The notes: generated from the letters alone by a model not told the origin. Positions 39,023 through 48,689 are shown, counted from the first letter of the stretch. The stretch: 64,000 nt of DNA from Firmicutes bacterium HGW-Firmicutes-1 (GCA_002841625.1 PHAG01000014.1:61995-125994), one strand, 5' to 3'. Numbers and translations are program-made.

Positions 39023-40429
39023 TTATACTCTTTTGTATTTAACGCCTTCTCTTGTATCTTCTAATGCAATTCCTTCTGCTTCAAGCAACCTTCGTATTCG
39101 GTCTGCTTCTGCAAAATCTTTGTTCTTCTTCGCTTCTTTTCTAAGTGAAATCATTTCTTCAATGTGTATAATTTCAGCATCACTAAACTCAACTTCTACA
39201 TCTTCCATTAAGTTCAAACATAATACTTGGTCGAAGTCTTGGATTAAATGAAGCTTTTCCACATTATTAAGGGTTGAAGCTTTCATTACATCGTGAAGTA
39301 CTGTAATGGCATTAGAAATATTCAAATCATCTTCTAATTGCTCCTTAAAGCTATTCCTATATGCCTCAATCTTATCTGTAATTTGATCCGTGGTATTCAC
39401 ATCTTTTTTCAATACAATGACTCTAGACTTCAGCTTATCGTAAGCTGTTTTTGCCATCGTTAAGGATTCAAAGGAAAATACCAGCTGTTTGCGGTAGTGT
39501 GAATTCAATACGAAAAATCTATATACAATTGGGTCATATCCTTTTTTCTCAAGTAGGCTTATTGTTAAAAATTCGCCTTTTGATTTGCTCATTTTACCTG
39601 TTTGATCTAATAAAAATTCTCCATGCCACCAGTAATTTACCCAAGGCTGTCCTGTGTAGCTTTCTGTTTGAGCAATTTCATTTGTATGATGCACCGGTAT
39701 GTGATCAACTCCACCACAATGGATATCTAAGGTTTTACCTAGATGTTTTAATGCTATCGCTGAGCACTCCATATGCCAGCCAGGATAGCCAATGCCCCAA
39801 GGTGAATCCCATTTCATCGCTTGGTTTTCAAATTTTGATTTTGTGAACCAAAGAACAAAATCTTGTGGATTTTTTTTATTATCATCTTGAGATACATCAT
39901 CTCTGGCACCAACTTGCAAATCTTCAAGATTCATCTTGGTTAGTTGCGTATAGTTTGGAAACTTAGAAATATCAAAGTACACATTTCCATTCGTAAAATA
40001 AGTAAACCCCTTTTCTTCAAGAACAAGAATCATATCGATATAGTCGGCAATATAATCCGTCGCCTTTGCAATAATATTTGGAGTCTTGATATTTAGCTTC
40101 ATACAATCTTCGAAAAAAGCTTGGGTATAAAAATCCGCAATTTCCCAGACTGTTTTATTTTCTCTTTGAGCACCCTTAAGCATTTTATCTTCTCCGTCAT
40201 CAGCATCAGATTCTAGATGCCCAACGTCTGTAACATTCATTACTCGTTTCACTTCGTAACCAATGTACTCTAAGGTTTTTTGTAAAATATCTTCTAAAAT
40301 ATACGTTTTCAGATTACCGATATGTGCAAAGTGATATACTGTAGGTCCACAAGTATACATACCTACTTTTCCTTCTTCTACCGGTGTAAATGTTTCGATT
40401 TGTCTTGATAAGGTGTTATAAAGCTTCAT
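39023..40429 (-). CDS. cysS: Cysteine-tRNA ligase
   Basis: CysRS charges tRNA-Cys. The 468-residue length is standard. The zinc site starts at Cys27 in YTCGPTVYH, the class I signatures are FAHIGNLK and GKMSKSKGEF, and the zinc/substrate region GVDHIPVHHTNEIAQ is intact. It follows cysE by 23 bases, and both should be read from the cysteine T-box leader. The ATG at 40429 follows AGAGAGG. Confidence 0.97.
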   Translation of the reverse strand: MKLYNTLSRQIETFTPVEEGKVGMYTCGPTVYHFAHIGNLKTYILEDILQKTLEYIGYEVKRVMNVTDVGHLESDADDGEDKMLKGAQRENKTVWEIADFYTQAFFEDCMKLNIKTPNIIAKATDYIADYIDMILVLEEKGFTYFTNGNVYFDISKFPNYTQLTKMNLEDLQVGARDDVSQDDNKKNPQDFVLWFTKSKFENQAMKWDSPWGIGYPGWHMECSAIALKHLGKTLDIHCGGVDHIPVHHTNEIAQTESYTGQPWVNYWWHGEFLLDQTGKMSKSKGEFLTISLLEKKGYDPIVYRFFVLNSHYRKQLVFSFESLTMAKTAYDKLKSRVIVLKKDVNTTDQITDKIEAYRNSFKEQLEDDLNISNAITVLHDVMKASTLNNVEKLHLIQDFDQVLCLNLMEDVEVEFSDAEIIHIEEMISLRKEAKKNKDFAEADRIRRLLEAEGIALEDTREGVKYKRV

Positions 40430-40452
40430 TTGTAAACCTCTCTCTATTTAGA

Positions 40453-41169
40453 TTATCTATTACTTTCTTCAGGGACTGAACAATCACAGCCATTACATCT
40501 TTCTTCATTAATACATTCTTTTTCTTCATTTGTTAACCCACCTAGCTTATTTTCAATATGCTCTATTCGATGAGTAAGTCTACACATTTCCATCTTTACA
40601 GGGTCTGGCAAATGTACTTGATCTAGATCATCATTTGGATGAACCTTTGCATTGTTCAATTTTACTATTCTGCCCGGTATACCCACAACTGTTGCATAAG
40701 GTGGAATATCTCTTAAGACCACAGATCCAGCTCCAATTTTGGAATCATCACCAATTGTAATCGATCCAAGAATTTTAGCACCTGCACTAACCATAACATT
40801 ATTTCCGATTGTAGGATGTCTCTTTCCAGTTTCTTTTCCTGTACCACCTAAGGTTACTCCTTGATATAAGGTAACATTATCGCCAATTTCACAGGTCTCA
40901 CCAATCACTACGCCGTGTCCATGGTCAATAAACAATCCTTTTCCTATTGTTGCACCTGGATGTATCTCTATACCGGTCTTCCTTGCTGATCTTTGAGAAA
41001 TCCATCTAGATAAAAAATAGTGCTTCCTTAAGTATAACCAATGTGCAATTCTATGTCTTAGTATAGCATGAAAACTCGCATATAAAAACACCTCTGAAGT
41101 TGTCTTAATCGCAGGATCTCTCAGCTTAATTACATCAATTTCTTCTTTAATATATTTTATAAGTCCCAT
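40453..41169 (-). CDS. cysE: Serine O-acetyltransferase
   Basis: CysE acetylates serine, the first step of cysteine synthesis. The 238-residue protein has an N-terminal helical domain and a left-handed beta-helix of hexapeptide repeats. [18 protein letters not shown] and [19 protein letters not shown] are the conserved active-site stretches. The ATG at 41169 has AAAGGAGGTG upstream, and [20 protein letters not shown] matches the family start. A longer in-frame reading through the REP-like repeat is rejected. A Cys-rich tail (CNGCDC) at the C-terminus is unusual and may bind metal. Confidence 0.95.
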   Translation of the reverse strand: MGLIKYIKEEIDVIKLRDPAIKTTSEVFLYASFHAILRHRIAHWLYLRKHYFLSRWISQRSARKTGIEIHPGATIGKGLFIDHGHGVVIGETCEIGDNVTLYQGVTLGGTGKETGKRHPTIGNNVMVSAGAKILGSITIGDDSKIGAGSVVLRDIPPYATVVGIPGRIVKLNNAKVHPNDDLDQVHLPDPVKMEMCRLTHRIEHIENKLGGLTNEEKECINEERCNGCDCSVPEESNR

Positions 41170-41230
41170 AAAACACACCTCCTTTATTTTAGTATATGAA
41201 TCTACTAGATAATCGTTTCTTTGTAAACAA

Positions 41231-41306
41231 GAAAATCGGCTACGCATGTTAAAGCTCTCGTTACCAATCTGCCGCTTTTTCAATTGCTTATGCAGAACTT
41301 TCTTGC
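41231..41306 (+). repeat. REP-like repeat copy upstream of cysE
   Basis: GAAAATCGGCTACGCA at 41231 and GCCGCTTTTT at 41271 form the imperfect palindrome, followed by a tail with TGCTTATGCAGAACTTTC that resembles TGCTTCTGCAAAACATTC in the metH copies. Confidence 0.75.
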
Positions 41307-41401
41307 GAAATAAAACCTAAGACATATGGCTACTAACTTTCATTTACATTATTTCATTTTACTTGGTGAAGGCCATGTCATGAAAGTTTCTTAATAAATA
41401 A

Positions 41402-41642
41402 AAAAGCCTCTCATCATATGATAAGAGGCGAAATAATCCGTGGTTCCACTCTAATTAGAACAATCTGTTCTCACTTAAAGCTAATTAACGTTTAGCGTCC
41501 GAGTTAAGCTACTATTTTTCACCTAACCAGCTCACAGAGGCACTTCGTTTATGTCAGTGATAAAACTGCTTTCAGCCGGTGACAGTTTCTCTCTATAAAA
41601 CATCAATAAATTACTCGTCTGATCATTGCTTTTAATATGATT
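41402..41642 (-). promoter_or_regulatory. T-box riboswitch, predicted cysteine-specific, upstream of cysE-cysS
   Basis: Read on the minus strand, the leader has the T-box core AGAGTGGAACCACGG (41436-41450). The intrinsic terminator GCCTCTTATC/GATGAGAGGC with TTTTTT ends at about 41400. In Stem I the triplet TGC lies in GAAGTGCCTC, at the place expected for the specifier. TGC is a cysteine codon, which fits a cysE-cysS operon. T-box leaders read uncharged tRNA to prevent termination. Confidence 0.88.
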
Positions 41643-41648
41643 AAATAC

Positions 41649-41677
41649 ACTATATACCAAAATGTATTCTAAGTCAA
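41649..41677 (-). promoter_or_regulatory. Promoter of the cysE T-box leader
   Basis: TTGACT (41672-41677), 17 bases, TATAGT (41649-41654). The -35 box lies in the 3' end of the upstream gene at 41669. Confidence 0.75.
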
Positions 41678-42409
41678 CAAATTCATGCTTTCAAAGATTA
41701 TCTTTGCACGTGCATAATCTTCCTTTTCTCTAATGGAATAGCTATACTTCTTTTTATCTATCGTTACTATGGATACTCCGTTAGAAATATCACTCATCTT
41801 AATGTTTTTTACAGTGTGCTTTGGTATTTGAATACAATTTACACAGCTATTTATTAGATTTTCAAGTGTCATTGTATCAAGCATTTCCTTTAACAACCCT
41901 TCAATCTCTTTTTGCATATTTAACCATTGCCACTTACTAATATCCGTTCCAGCCGCTACAACACCAGCACCTTCTAACGGAACTGTAATCGCAAATATAT
42001 TTTTATTGGTAATCAACAAAGAGTTTTCAGGAGTCATATTCTTACCTACGCCAAGCACTCCATAGGAGCCTGCACCCTTTCCATATCTCCATATTCCAGC
42101 TATGTAATCCCTTAATATTTCGTCAGAATCAATACATACAGCTATTTTACCATCTTCATCTGAGGAAAAATGGGTTACAACTGATTTAGCTCTTATATAT
42201 TCAAGAATTTGTAAAATCAAAAACAATATCATGAATGCTATGAGACCGATTGGAAACCACATAGGAACTCCAATTTTTATGATAAATATTGATATTAAAC
42301 ATATAAAAATGAGTCCAATAACCGATTTTACAATGCCGACCCCGCTTTTGACAATTCCGACTGTTTTAACTGTATTAGTAAACGTCTCCGCTTTATTTTC
42401 CTTCTTCAT
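41669..42409 (-). CDS. Hypothetical membrane protein
   Basis: This 246-residue protein has a charged N-terminus, two close membrane segments (about 25-75 with a short turn) and a C-terminal soluble domain of about 170 residues. That domain contains VCIDSDEILRDYIAGIWRYGKG and ENSLLITNKNIFAITVPLEGAG, which looks like a PH-like beta domain. I cannot name the family. The ATG at 42409 follows AGGAGGAG, and an earlier TTG is rejected. It is 34 bases after the lipoprotein gene, so an operon is likely. Its 3' end contains the -35 box of the next operon. Confidence 0.75.
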   Translation of the reverse strand: MKKENKAETFTNTVKTVGIVKSGVGIVKSVIGLIFICLISIFIIKIGVPMWFPIGLIAFMILFLILQILEYIRAKSVVTHFSSDEDGKIAVCIDSDEILRDYIAGIWRYGKGAGSYGVLGVGKNMTPENSLLITNKNIFAITVPLEGAGVVAAGTDISKWQWLNMQKEIEGLLKEMLDTMTLENLINSCVNCIQIPKHTVKNIKMSDISNGVSIVTIDKKKYSYSIREKEDYARAKIIFESMNLLT

Positions 42410-42443
42410 ATTGACTCCTCCTGTCAATAACAATATCCGGTTA

Positions 42444-43001
42444 CTAATTCAAATTTTCCACAACCTTCAAGCCTGCAGCAGTTAATATTTCTTTACCCGC
42501 AATATCATTTGAATCTCCAACAGCGACAGTAATATAGTAGTCTCCACTAATAATATGAAGTCCTGGTGGTGCTAGAAACGCTTCATCTCCAATGCCTTCT
42601 ACAAAGGTGACCCCCGTAAGGTTTTCCTTCAATGTAGTATAGATAGATAATGGTGTATTACCATTGTCTGGCATAAATGCTAATTGAGTAAGACCAACCT
42701 GCAAGTACTTTGTTGAATCCTCATCCGTTGCGTTATAAAAACATAATTTAAGTCCAACAACTTCCTGCTCACTTAATTCAGCAGCATTAACCGGTTCCCC
42801 TAGTAGCTCTTCTGCTTCTTCTTTGGAAATCAAATCTTTGGCTTCAATGATTACTTTTGAGTTATTACCCTTTTTTTTAGTTTGTTCTTCTTGTTGAATA
42901 TCCTTTGAATCTCCATCGTTTTCACTTGAGTCTTTAGCACACCCTGCAAGTAGAATTACGAAAATCATAATACTAAGAATCATCATTAACTTTCTTCTCA
43001 A
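42444..43001 (-). CDS. Predicted lipoprotein, unknown function
   Basis: This 185-residue protein has a signal peptide and lipobox VILLAGC with the lipidated Cys at residue 21, then a charged linker. The C-terminal domain of about 130 residues (EEAEELLGEPVNAAEL, GIGDEAFLAPPGLHI) resembles small extracellular DUF3558-like proteins. The start is TTG at 43001 with GGAGGTG upstream. Its promoter overlaps that of metH in the divergent region. The function is unknown. Confidence 0.82.
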   Translation of the reverse strand: MRRKLMMILSIMIFVILLAGCAKDSSENDGDSKDIQQEEQTKKKGNNSKVIIEAKDLISKEEAEELLGEPVNAAELSEQEVVGLKLCFYNATDEDSTKYLQVGLTQLAFMPDNGNTPLSIYTTLKENLTGVTFVEGIGDEAFLAPPGLHIISGDYYITVAVGDSNDIAGKEILTAAGLKVVENLN

Positions 43002-43080
43002 AATAGCACCTCCATGCCCATCCCATTTACTTGTTATTATATTACAATTTAAATCAAATGGTTTACTAATTTATTCTATT

Positions 43081-43109
43081 ATACTACTAAAATTACAGGG
43101 TTGTGTCAA
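43081..43109 (-). promoter_or_regulatory. Putative promoter of the lipoprotein gene
   Basis: TTGACA (43104-43109), 17 bases, TAGTAT (43081-43086). Its -35 box overlaps the -35 of the metH promoter on the other strand. Confidence 0.55.
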
Positions 43110-43129
43110 GTAAGCATTCAGTGTATACT
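43101..43129 (+). promoter_or_regulatory. Putative promoter of metH
   Basis: TTGTGT (43101-43106), 17 bases, TATACT (43124-43129). The untranslated leader is only about 30 bases, so there is no room for a SAM or cobalamin riboswitch. Confidence 0.6.
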
Positions 43130-43165
43130 ATTACATATTAACTTATTAAAGAAGAAGGTGAACCA

Positions 43166-46100
43166 ATGAATTCTGAGCAATTTAAAGCCCTACTCCAAGA
43201 AAAAATTATGATTTTAGATGGTGCCATGGGTACTGAAATACAAAATTTCAAGCTTACTGAAGACCATTATAGAGGACAACTTCTCGTTGACCATACACAC
43301 AAATTAAAAGGTAATAACGACATTCTTGTCTTAACAATGCCTGAAGTCATTGAACAAATTCATTTAAGCTATTTAGAGGCTGGTTCTGACATTATAGAAA
43401 CGAATACTTTCAATGCAACTAGCATATCTCAAAGCGATTATGGCACTGAACATTTCATATATGAAATGAATAAGTGTGCAGCAGAGCTTGCTAAAAAATG
43501 TGCCAATAAATATACTGCCCTTGATCCTTCAAAACCAAGATTGGTTGCAGGCTCCATTGGTCCAACGAGTAAAACTGCTTCTATTTCCCCTGATGTTGAA
43601 AATCCTGGATTTAGAAATGTTAGCTTTGATGAGCTTCAACTGTCTTACGAAGAACAAATAAAAGGATTGTTAGATGGTGGCGTGGATCTATTACTAATAG
43701 AAACGATTATCGATACCTTAAATGCAAGAGCAGCCCTTGTTGCGGCAGAGAAAGCATTCCAGTTAAACGGGAAAAATATCCCTATTATGATTTCAGGTAC
43801 ACTTACAGACAAAAGCGGACGAACTTTATCTGGTCAAACCTTATCAGCTTTTGTAACTTCAATGAATAGCGAACATATCATAAGCTTCGGACTTAACTGT
43901 TCCTTTGGTGCAAAGGATTTAATCCCCTATATAAAAGATTTATCAAAAATAACCAACAAGTTTATCAGTGTACATCCGAATGCTGGACTTCCAAATCAAA
44001 TGGGTGAATATGATGAATTGCCTAACGAAACAGCTGAATTATTAGCAGCTCTAATAGACAATGAAGTACTCAACATTGTAGGTGGATGTTGTGGCACAAC
44101 ACCTGGCCATATAACGGCTATTTATAACCAGACAAAGAGAAAAGCTCCGAGAAGATTACCCCCCGTACAAAAGGAAACTGTTTTAGCCGGTCTAGAAACA
44201 CTTAAAATTAGCAAGTCTTCTAATTTTGTTAATATCGGCGAACGCACCAATGTTGCAGGTTCCATAAAATTTGCTAGATTAATTCGTGAAAAGAAATACG
44301 AGGAAGCATTAAGTATCGCTAAAGACCAAGTGGAAAATGGGGCTCAAATTATTGATTTAAACTTCGATGACGGTTTATTAGATGGCAAAGAAGAAATGGA
44401 TATATTTTCAAAACTAATTGGATCTGAACCAGAAATATCAAGGGTACCAGTCATGATTGACTCCTCTAAATGGGAAGTTATTGTTACAGGTCTAAAAGCT
44501 ATACAAGGAAAAGCCATTGTAAACTCAATCAGCATGAAAAATGGTGAAGAAGAATTCTTAAAACAAGCAGCTTATATTAAAAGTTTCGGAGCAGCTGTTG
44601 TAGTTATGGCCTTTGATGAGCAAGGCCAAGCAGCTAGTTATGAAAGAAAGATAACAATCGCTGAAAGGGCTTACAACCTACTCGTTAAGAAAGTACAATT
44701 CCCCCCAGAGGACATTATATTTGATGTTAATGTACTCGCAGTCGCTACTGGAATAAAAGAACATAATAACTATGGTGTTGATTTTATACGTGCTGTTAAA
44801 TGGATTAAAGAAAACCTTCCATATGCAAAAACGAGTGGCGGTTTAAGTAATCTTTCCTTTTCCTTCAGAGGAAACAATGTAATTAGAGAAGCAATGCACT
44901 CTGCTTTCTTATATCATGCAATTAAAGATGGCCTAGATATGGCAATATTAAATCCTGGCATGATTCAGATATATGATGATATCAATCCCGAGCTTCTGTC
45001 TTTAGTCGAAGCTGTCATATTAAACAAAAGTGATGATGCGACTGATATGTTGCTTGAATATGCTAGTACCGTAACAGAAAGTACAACTGAGAAAAAGTCT
45101 ACCAAAAGCGAATGGCGTTTAACAGGATATATGGAACGACTAAGGATATCCATGATAAGAGGTATTACTGAATATCTAGAAGAAGACTTGGAAGAAGCTA
45201 GAAATGCTTTGCCAGCAGCGATTGATATTATCGAAGGTCCTCTTATGGATGGTATGAAAGCCGTTGGTGTTCTTTTTGGAGAAGGTAAAATGTTTTTACC
45301 CCAAGTTGTAAAAAGTGCTAGAGTTATGAAAAAGGCTGTCTCTTTTCTACTACCTTATATTGAAGAAGAGAATATCAATTCACCTAATAATAGTGCTGGA
45401 AAAATATTAATTGCAACTGTGAAAGGTGATGTTCATGACATTGGAAAAAACATTGTTAGTGTTGTTCTTCAATGCAATAACTTTGAAGTAATAGATTTGG
45501 GAATTATGGTTGATCCTGATCTCATTATTCAAACTGCTTTAAAAGAAAAAGTAGATATTATTGGGCTTAGCGGCTTAATTACCCCCTCTTTAGATGAAAT
45601 GGTAACAGTCGCGAAAATGATGGAAGAAAACAAGCTTAGCATTCCTCTTATGATAGGTGGTGCAACAACCTCCAAGCTTCATACTGGTCTAAAAATCACT
45701 TCTCATTACTCAGGTCCAGTCATTCATACAACCGATGCTACAAAAGCTGTAGAAGGAGCTAAGCTATTATTAGATCAACAAAAAAAAGCTGCTTATATTG
45801 AAGAAACTTATGCTGAGTACGATAAGGTGGCTCAATTATCACAGACCTATAGAAGCAAATTAGTTAGCCTAGTAGAAGCCCGAAAAAATAAGCAACCAAT
45901 CGATTGGAAACAGATAAACGTTCAAAAGCCCTCCTTTATTGGAACTAAAGTAGTAGATAATATCACTGTTGAAGATTTAATACCTTATATAGATTGGAGC
46001 TTTTTCTTCAGTGCATGGGAACTAAAGAAAGCTTATCCTGCAATATTAAATGATGCTAGACTCGGTGAAGAAGCTACTAAATTATATAATGATGCAACCC

Positions 46101-46816
46101 AGATGTTGAAGTCGATGGCTAAATCTAGCGAGCTAAAATGTAAAGGTGTTTTAAGCATCTATCCTGCCTATTCCATAAATGAAGATATTTATGTAATACA
46201 TGACAATCAAAAAACAGTATTTCCTACTTTTAGGCAACAAAAAACGAGTAGTGATTACCTTTCTCTAGCAGACTTTATAGCCCCGTTAGATTCTGGCATT
46301 ACTGATTACATTGGATGCTTTGCGGTAACCGCCGGAATAGGTGTGAATGAAATAATTTCAAAATATACAATTGATGATGATGATTACAATGCTTTGTTAG
46401 TAAAATCTTTATCAGATCGTTTGGCTGAGGCCTTTGCAGAAAAGCTACATGAAATGGTTAGACAAGACATATGGGGCTATGCTAATAATGAAAACCTTAC
46501 AACTGAAGAATTGTTAAAAGCAAAATATCAAGGTATTCGCCCCGCTTTTGGCTATCCTTCCTTAATAGATCATTCAGAAAAAGCAAAACTATTTGATCTA
46601 TTAGAAGCAGAAAAAAATGCAGAAATTTCTCTCACAGAATCCTTTATGATGAAACCTGCCTCTAGTGTATGTGGTTTATACTTTGCAAATGATGTATCTA
46701 AATACTTTGATTTGTATTATATTGGCAAAGATCAAATTATTGATTACGCAAGCAGAAAAGGTGTCTCTGTCGAAGAAGTAGAAAAATTAATTAGTACTAG
46801 AAAATCGGCTACGTAG
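43166..46816 (+). CDS. metH: Cobalamin-dependent methionine synthase, full length
   Basis: MetH moves a methyl group from methyltetrahydrofolate to homocysteine through cobalamin. The 1216 residues hold all domains: homocysteine-binding barrel with zinc ligands Cys245, Cys308 and Cys309 (GGCCGTTP), pterin-binding barrel (about 350-625), cobalamin cap (about 650-735), B12 domain with DVHDIGKN and axial His757, and a C-terminal SAM-binding reactivation domain (RPAFGYPS near 1130). Many clostridial MetH proteins lack the last domain. The ATG at 43166 follows AGAAGGTGA. The last codons, including the TAG stop, lie in the first copy of a REP-like repeat. Confidence 0.97.
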   Translation: MNSEQFKALLQEKIMILDGAMGTEIQNFKLTEDHYRGQLLVDHTHKLKGNNDILVLTMPEVIEQIHLSYLEAGSDIIETNTFNATSISQSDYGTEHFIYEMNKCAAELAKKCANKYTALDPSKPRLVAGSIGPTSKTASISPDVENPGFRNVSFDELQLSYEEQIKGLLDGGVDLLLIETIIDTLNARAALVAAEKAFQLNGKNIPIMISGTLTDKSGRTLSGQTLSAFVTSMNSEHIISFGLNCSFGAKDLIPYIKDLSKITNKFISVHPNAGLPNQMGEYDELPNETAELLAALIDNEVLNIVGGCCGTTPGHITAIYNQTKRKAPRRLPPVQKETVLAGLETLKISKSSNFVNIGERTNVAGSIKFARLIREKKYEEALSIAKDQVENGAQIIDLNFDDGLLDGKEEMDIFSKLIGSEPEISRVPVMIDSSKWEVIVTGLKAIQGKAIVNSISMKNGEEEFLKQAAYIKSFGAAVVVMAFDEQGQAASYERKITIAERAYNLLVKKVQFPPEDIIFDVNVLAVATGIKEHNNYGVDFIRAVKWIKENLPYAKTSGGLSNLSFSFRGNNVIREAMHSAFLYHAIKDGLDMAILNPGMIQIYDDINPELLSLVEAVILNKSDDATDMLLEYASTVTESTTEKKSTKSEWRLTGYMERLRISMIRGITEYLEEDLEEARNALPAAIDIIEGPLMDGMKAVGVLFGEGKMFLPQVVKSARVMKKAVSFLLPYIEEENINSPNNSAGKILIATVKGDVHDIGKNIVSVVLQCNNFEVIDLGIMVDPDLIIQTALKEKVDIIGLSGLITPSLDEMVTVAKMMEENKLSIPLMIGGATTSKLHTGLKITSHYSGPVIHTTDATKAVEGAKLLLDQQKKAAYIEETYAEYDKVAQLSQTYRSKLVSLVEARKNKQPIDWKQINVQKPSFIGTKVVDNITVEDLIPYIDWSFFFSAWELKKAYPAILNDARLGEEATKLYNDATQMLKSMAKSSELKCKGVLSIYPAYSINEDIYVIHDNQKTVFPTFRQQKTSSDYLSLADFIAPLDSGITDYIGCFAVTAGIGVNEIISKYTIDDDDYNALLVKSLSDRLAEAFAEKLHEMVRQDIWGYANNENLTTEELLKAKYQGIRPAFGYPSLIDHSEKAKLFDLLEAEKNAEISLTESFMMKPASSVCGLYFANDVSKYFDLYYIGKDQIIDYASRKGVSVEEVEKLISTRKSAT

Positions 46817-46881
46817 ATATTAAAATTCGATTGATATATGCCGCTTTTCTAAGTGCTTCTGTAAAACATTCATAATAACCT
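46800..46881 (+). repeat. REP-like repeat, tandem copy A, overlapping the metH 3' end
   Basis: It starts GAAAATCGGCTACGTAG, has GCCGCTTTTC at 46840, and ends TTCATAATAACCT. The first 17 bases encode the end of MetH (RKSAT and stop). The period to the next copy is 82 bases. Confidence 0.9.
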
Positions 46882-46963
46882 GAAAATCGGCTAAGTAGAT
46901 ATTAGCGTTTGATAGACATATGCCGCTTTTCATAGTGCTTCTGCAAAACATTCATAATAACCT
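46882..46963 (+). repeat. REP-like repeat, tandem copy B
   Basis: This is a near-identical 82-bp unit starting GAAAATCGGCTAAGTAG, with GCCGCTTTTC at 46922 and the same TTCATAATAACCT end. Confidence 0.9.
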
Positions 46964-46982
46964 GAAAATCGGCTAAGTAGAT
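46964..46982 (+). repeat. REP-like repeat, truncated copy C
   Basis: GAAAATCGGCTAAGTAGAT repeats the start of copy B, then the similarity stops. Confidence 0.8.
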
Positions 46983-46996
46983 CCAGAAAATATTTT

Positions 46997-47034
46997 AGGG
47001 ACAGCTCTCACTAATCAAAGTGTGCGCTGTCCCT
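46997..47034 (+). terminator. Terminator after metH and its repeats
   Basis: AGGGACAGC and GCTGTCCCT form a 9-bp stem with an inner CACT/AGTG pairing, followed by TTATCATTAT. The U-run is weak, and it may serve both strands. Confidence 0.65.
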
Positions 47035-47050
47035 TATCATTATAATCTAT

Positions 47051-48499
47051 TTAATCTAATTTTTTCCAGAAGGTTCTGTCTTCTCTATGAGGTAAGATTG
47101 ATGAACCTTTCCCTCTAGGTGTGACATCCTCAACCTTCATATTCTGTTCTCTTGCAATTACATTTGCAACTCGAGGTCCACAAAATTTACCTTGGCAGAG
47201 TCCCATACCTGCCCTCGTTCTTCTCTTAATTGCATCTAAAGAATCAATATCGATGCCCCTATGAATTGCATCAATAATTTCTGCTTCTGTTACTTTTTCA
47301 CATCTGCATATGATGTTTTTGTCAGGTGTTGGAGCATCAATGAAACCATCAAAATTTTCACCTTTTTTTATTATAATTGCTTTTCTATATGGATTAAAAT
47401 CAGGTTTATCCAGTAACTCAACACCCATACCTTTAATGATGCCAATTACATATTTACCAATCGCAGGTGAGGAGGTAAGTCCTGGTGACTCAATACCTGC
47501 AACATTGATAAAGCCCTTAACTTCACTTTCTTCGATAATAAAATCTTTTTTATCTGAGGTCGCACGTATACCCGAAAATGAAGTAAGTGTTGTCTTCAAA
47601 TCAAAATCTGGAACAGATAATCTTGCTGTATCTACAATATAATCAAGGGCTTCTAGCGTAGTTCCAATATCATCCTTACTACCAACTTCTTGCGCATTTG
47701 GACCAAGCATCAAGTTACCATGATAGGTTCTTGTAACCAATATACCTTTCCCATTTTTTGAAGGTGTTTGGAAAAGAACATTGTTTGCTAAATAACCTTG
47801 ATCTTTATTTAGAAGTACATATTCACCTCGTCTTGGTGTGATTTTAAAATGATCAACCCCAACCATTCCTGCAACCTTATCACTATAAACACCCGCACAA
47901 TTAATAACATATTTACTACTATACTCATCATTATTTGTAACAACCTTAAAGCCACCTTCTACTTGCTCAATCGATAGAACCTCTGATTTTAGCTTTAACT
48001 CAACTCCATTTGAAATTGCATTTTCAGCTAGTGCAATTGTCAACTCATAGGGTGATGTTAGCCCTGATGAAGGACAATAAAGCGCTTTCAGTACATTCTT
48101 GTTCACATATGGTTCCATTTCAATAATTTTATCTGCATCAATAATCTCTAAATCATCGACACCATTTTTCTTTCCGTTTTCATAGAGCTCACCAAGCACT
48201 TCAATTTCTTCCTCAGAAAAAGCTAGTACTAAACTTCCTCTTTGTTCATAACCAAAATTTAATTCTTCATTAAGCTTTGGATACATTAAATTACCTTCAC
48301 GACAGAGCTTACTTTTCAAGCTACCATGCTTATCATCAAAGCCACCATGGACAATGGCACTATTTCCTTTTGTTGCACCACAGCTCACATCATTTTCCTT
48401 GTCTATAAGCAGTACTTCTACTTGATACCTTGATAATTCTCTGGAAATTGTTGAACCAATAACACCCGCACCGATAATTATAAAATCATATTTTTTCAT
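47051..48499 (-). CDS. FAD-dependent oxidoreductase with C-terminal [2Fe-2S] BFD-like domain (GlpA-like)
   Basis: This 482-residue flavoprotein begins with the dinucleotide fold FIIGAGVIGSTISRELSRY and has DAO-family motifs (CGATKGNSAIVHGGFD, RATSDKKDFIIEES). From about residue 405, CRCEKVTEAEI and GLCQGKFCG supply four cysteines of a BFD-like iron-sulphur domain. Family members include anaerobic glycerol-3-phosphate dehydrogenase and related hydroxy-acid oxidases. The usual partner genes (a second flavoprotein, a DUF1667 protein, glpK or glpF) are not adjacent, so the substrate is uncertain. The ATG at 48499 follows GAGGAGG. Confidence 0.88.
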   Translation of the reverse strand: MKKYDFIIIGAGVIGSTISRELSRYQVEVLLIDKENDVSCGATKGNSAIVHGGFDDKHGSLKSKLCREGNLMYPKLNEELNFGYEQRGSLVLAFSEEEIEVLGELYENGKKNGVDDLEIIDADKIIEMEPYVNKNVLKALYCPSSGLTSPYELTIALAENAISNGVELKLKSEVLSIEQVEGGFKVVTNNDEYSSKYVINCAGVYSDKVAGMVGVDHFKITPRRGEYVLLNKDQGYLANNVLFQTPSKNGKGILVTRTYHGNLMLGPNAQEVGSKDDIGTTLEALDYIVDTARLSVPDFDLKTTLTSFSGIRATSDKKDFIIEESEVKGFINVAGIESPGLTSSPAIGKYVIGIIKGMGVELLDKPDFNPYRKAIIIKKGENFDGFIDAPTPDKNIICRCEKVTEAEIIDAIHRGIDIDSLDAIKRRTRAGMGLCQGKFCGPRVANVIAREQNMKVEDVTPRGKGSSILPHREDRTFWKKLD

Positions 48500-48654
48500 A
48501 TTACAAACCTCCTCGCGTACTCACTTTTTTGTCACAAATCAAATTATGAAGTTCTATTCATAATACATTATTACTAAGTAACTATTATTATATAACATTG
48601 ACAAGAAAATTGCGATAGCGAGTGAGAAATATTGGGCAATAATTAAATACAGAA

Positions 48655-48677
48655 AGCCCTATTTATGAAATCGGGCT
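48655..48677 (-). terminator. AGCCC hairpin, terminator-like
   Basis: On the minus strand AGCCC...GGGCT with an inner ATT/AAT pairing is followed by TTCTGTATTT. It is similar in sequence to the hairpin at 48829-48851. Confidence 0.4.
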
Positions 48678-48689
48678 AAGACTGTCGAC

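Larger units (their letters stand above)
41170..41668 (-). other. Leader and spacer of the cysE operon
   Basis: This 499-base gap holds, in order of transcription, the T-box promoter and leader (41649-41402), a spacer with an imperfect inverted repeat (ACTTTCAT near 41333 and ATGAAAGT near 41380), a REP-like repeat (41231-41306), and the cysE ribosome binding site. No gene was found. Confidence 0.7.

Noticed and set aside
41170..41283. Extended start of CysE through the repeat
   Set aside because: The AGGAGG site and the conserved N-terminus are at 41169; the upstream codons are repeat sequence.
43002..43165. SAM or cobalamin riboswitch before metH
   Set aside because: The predicted transcription start is about 30 bases from the ATG, and no riboswitch core motif was seen.
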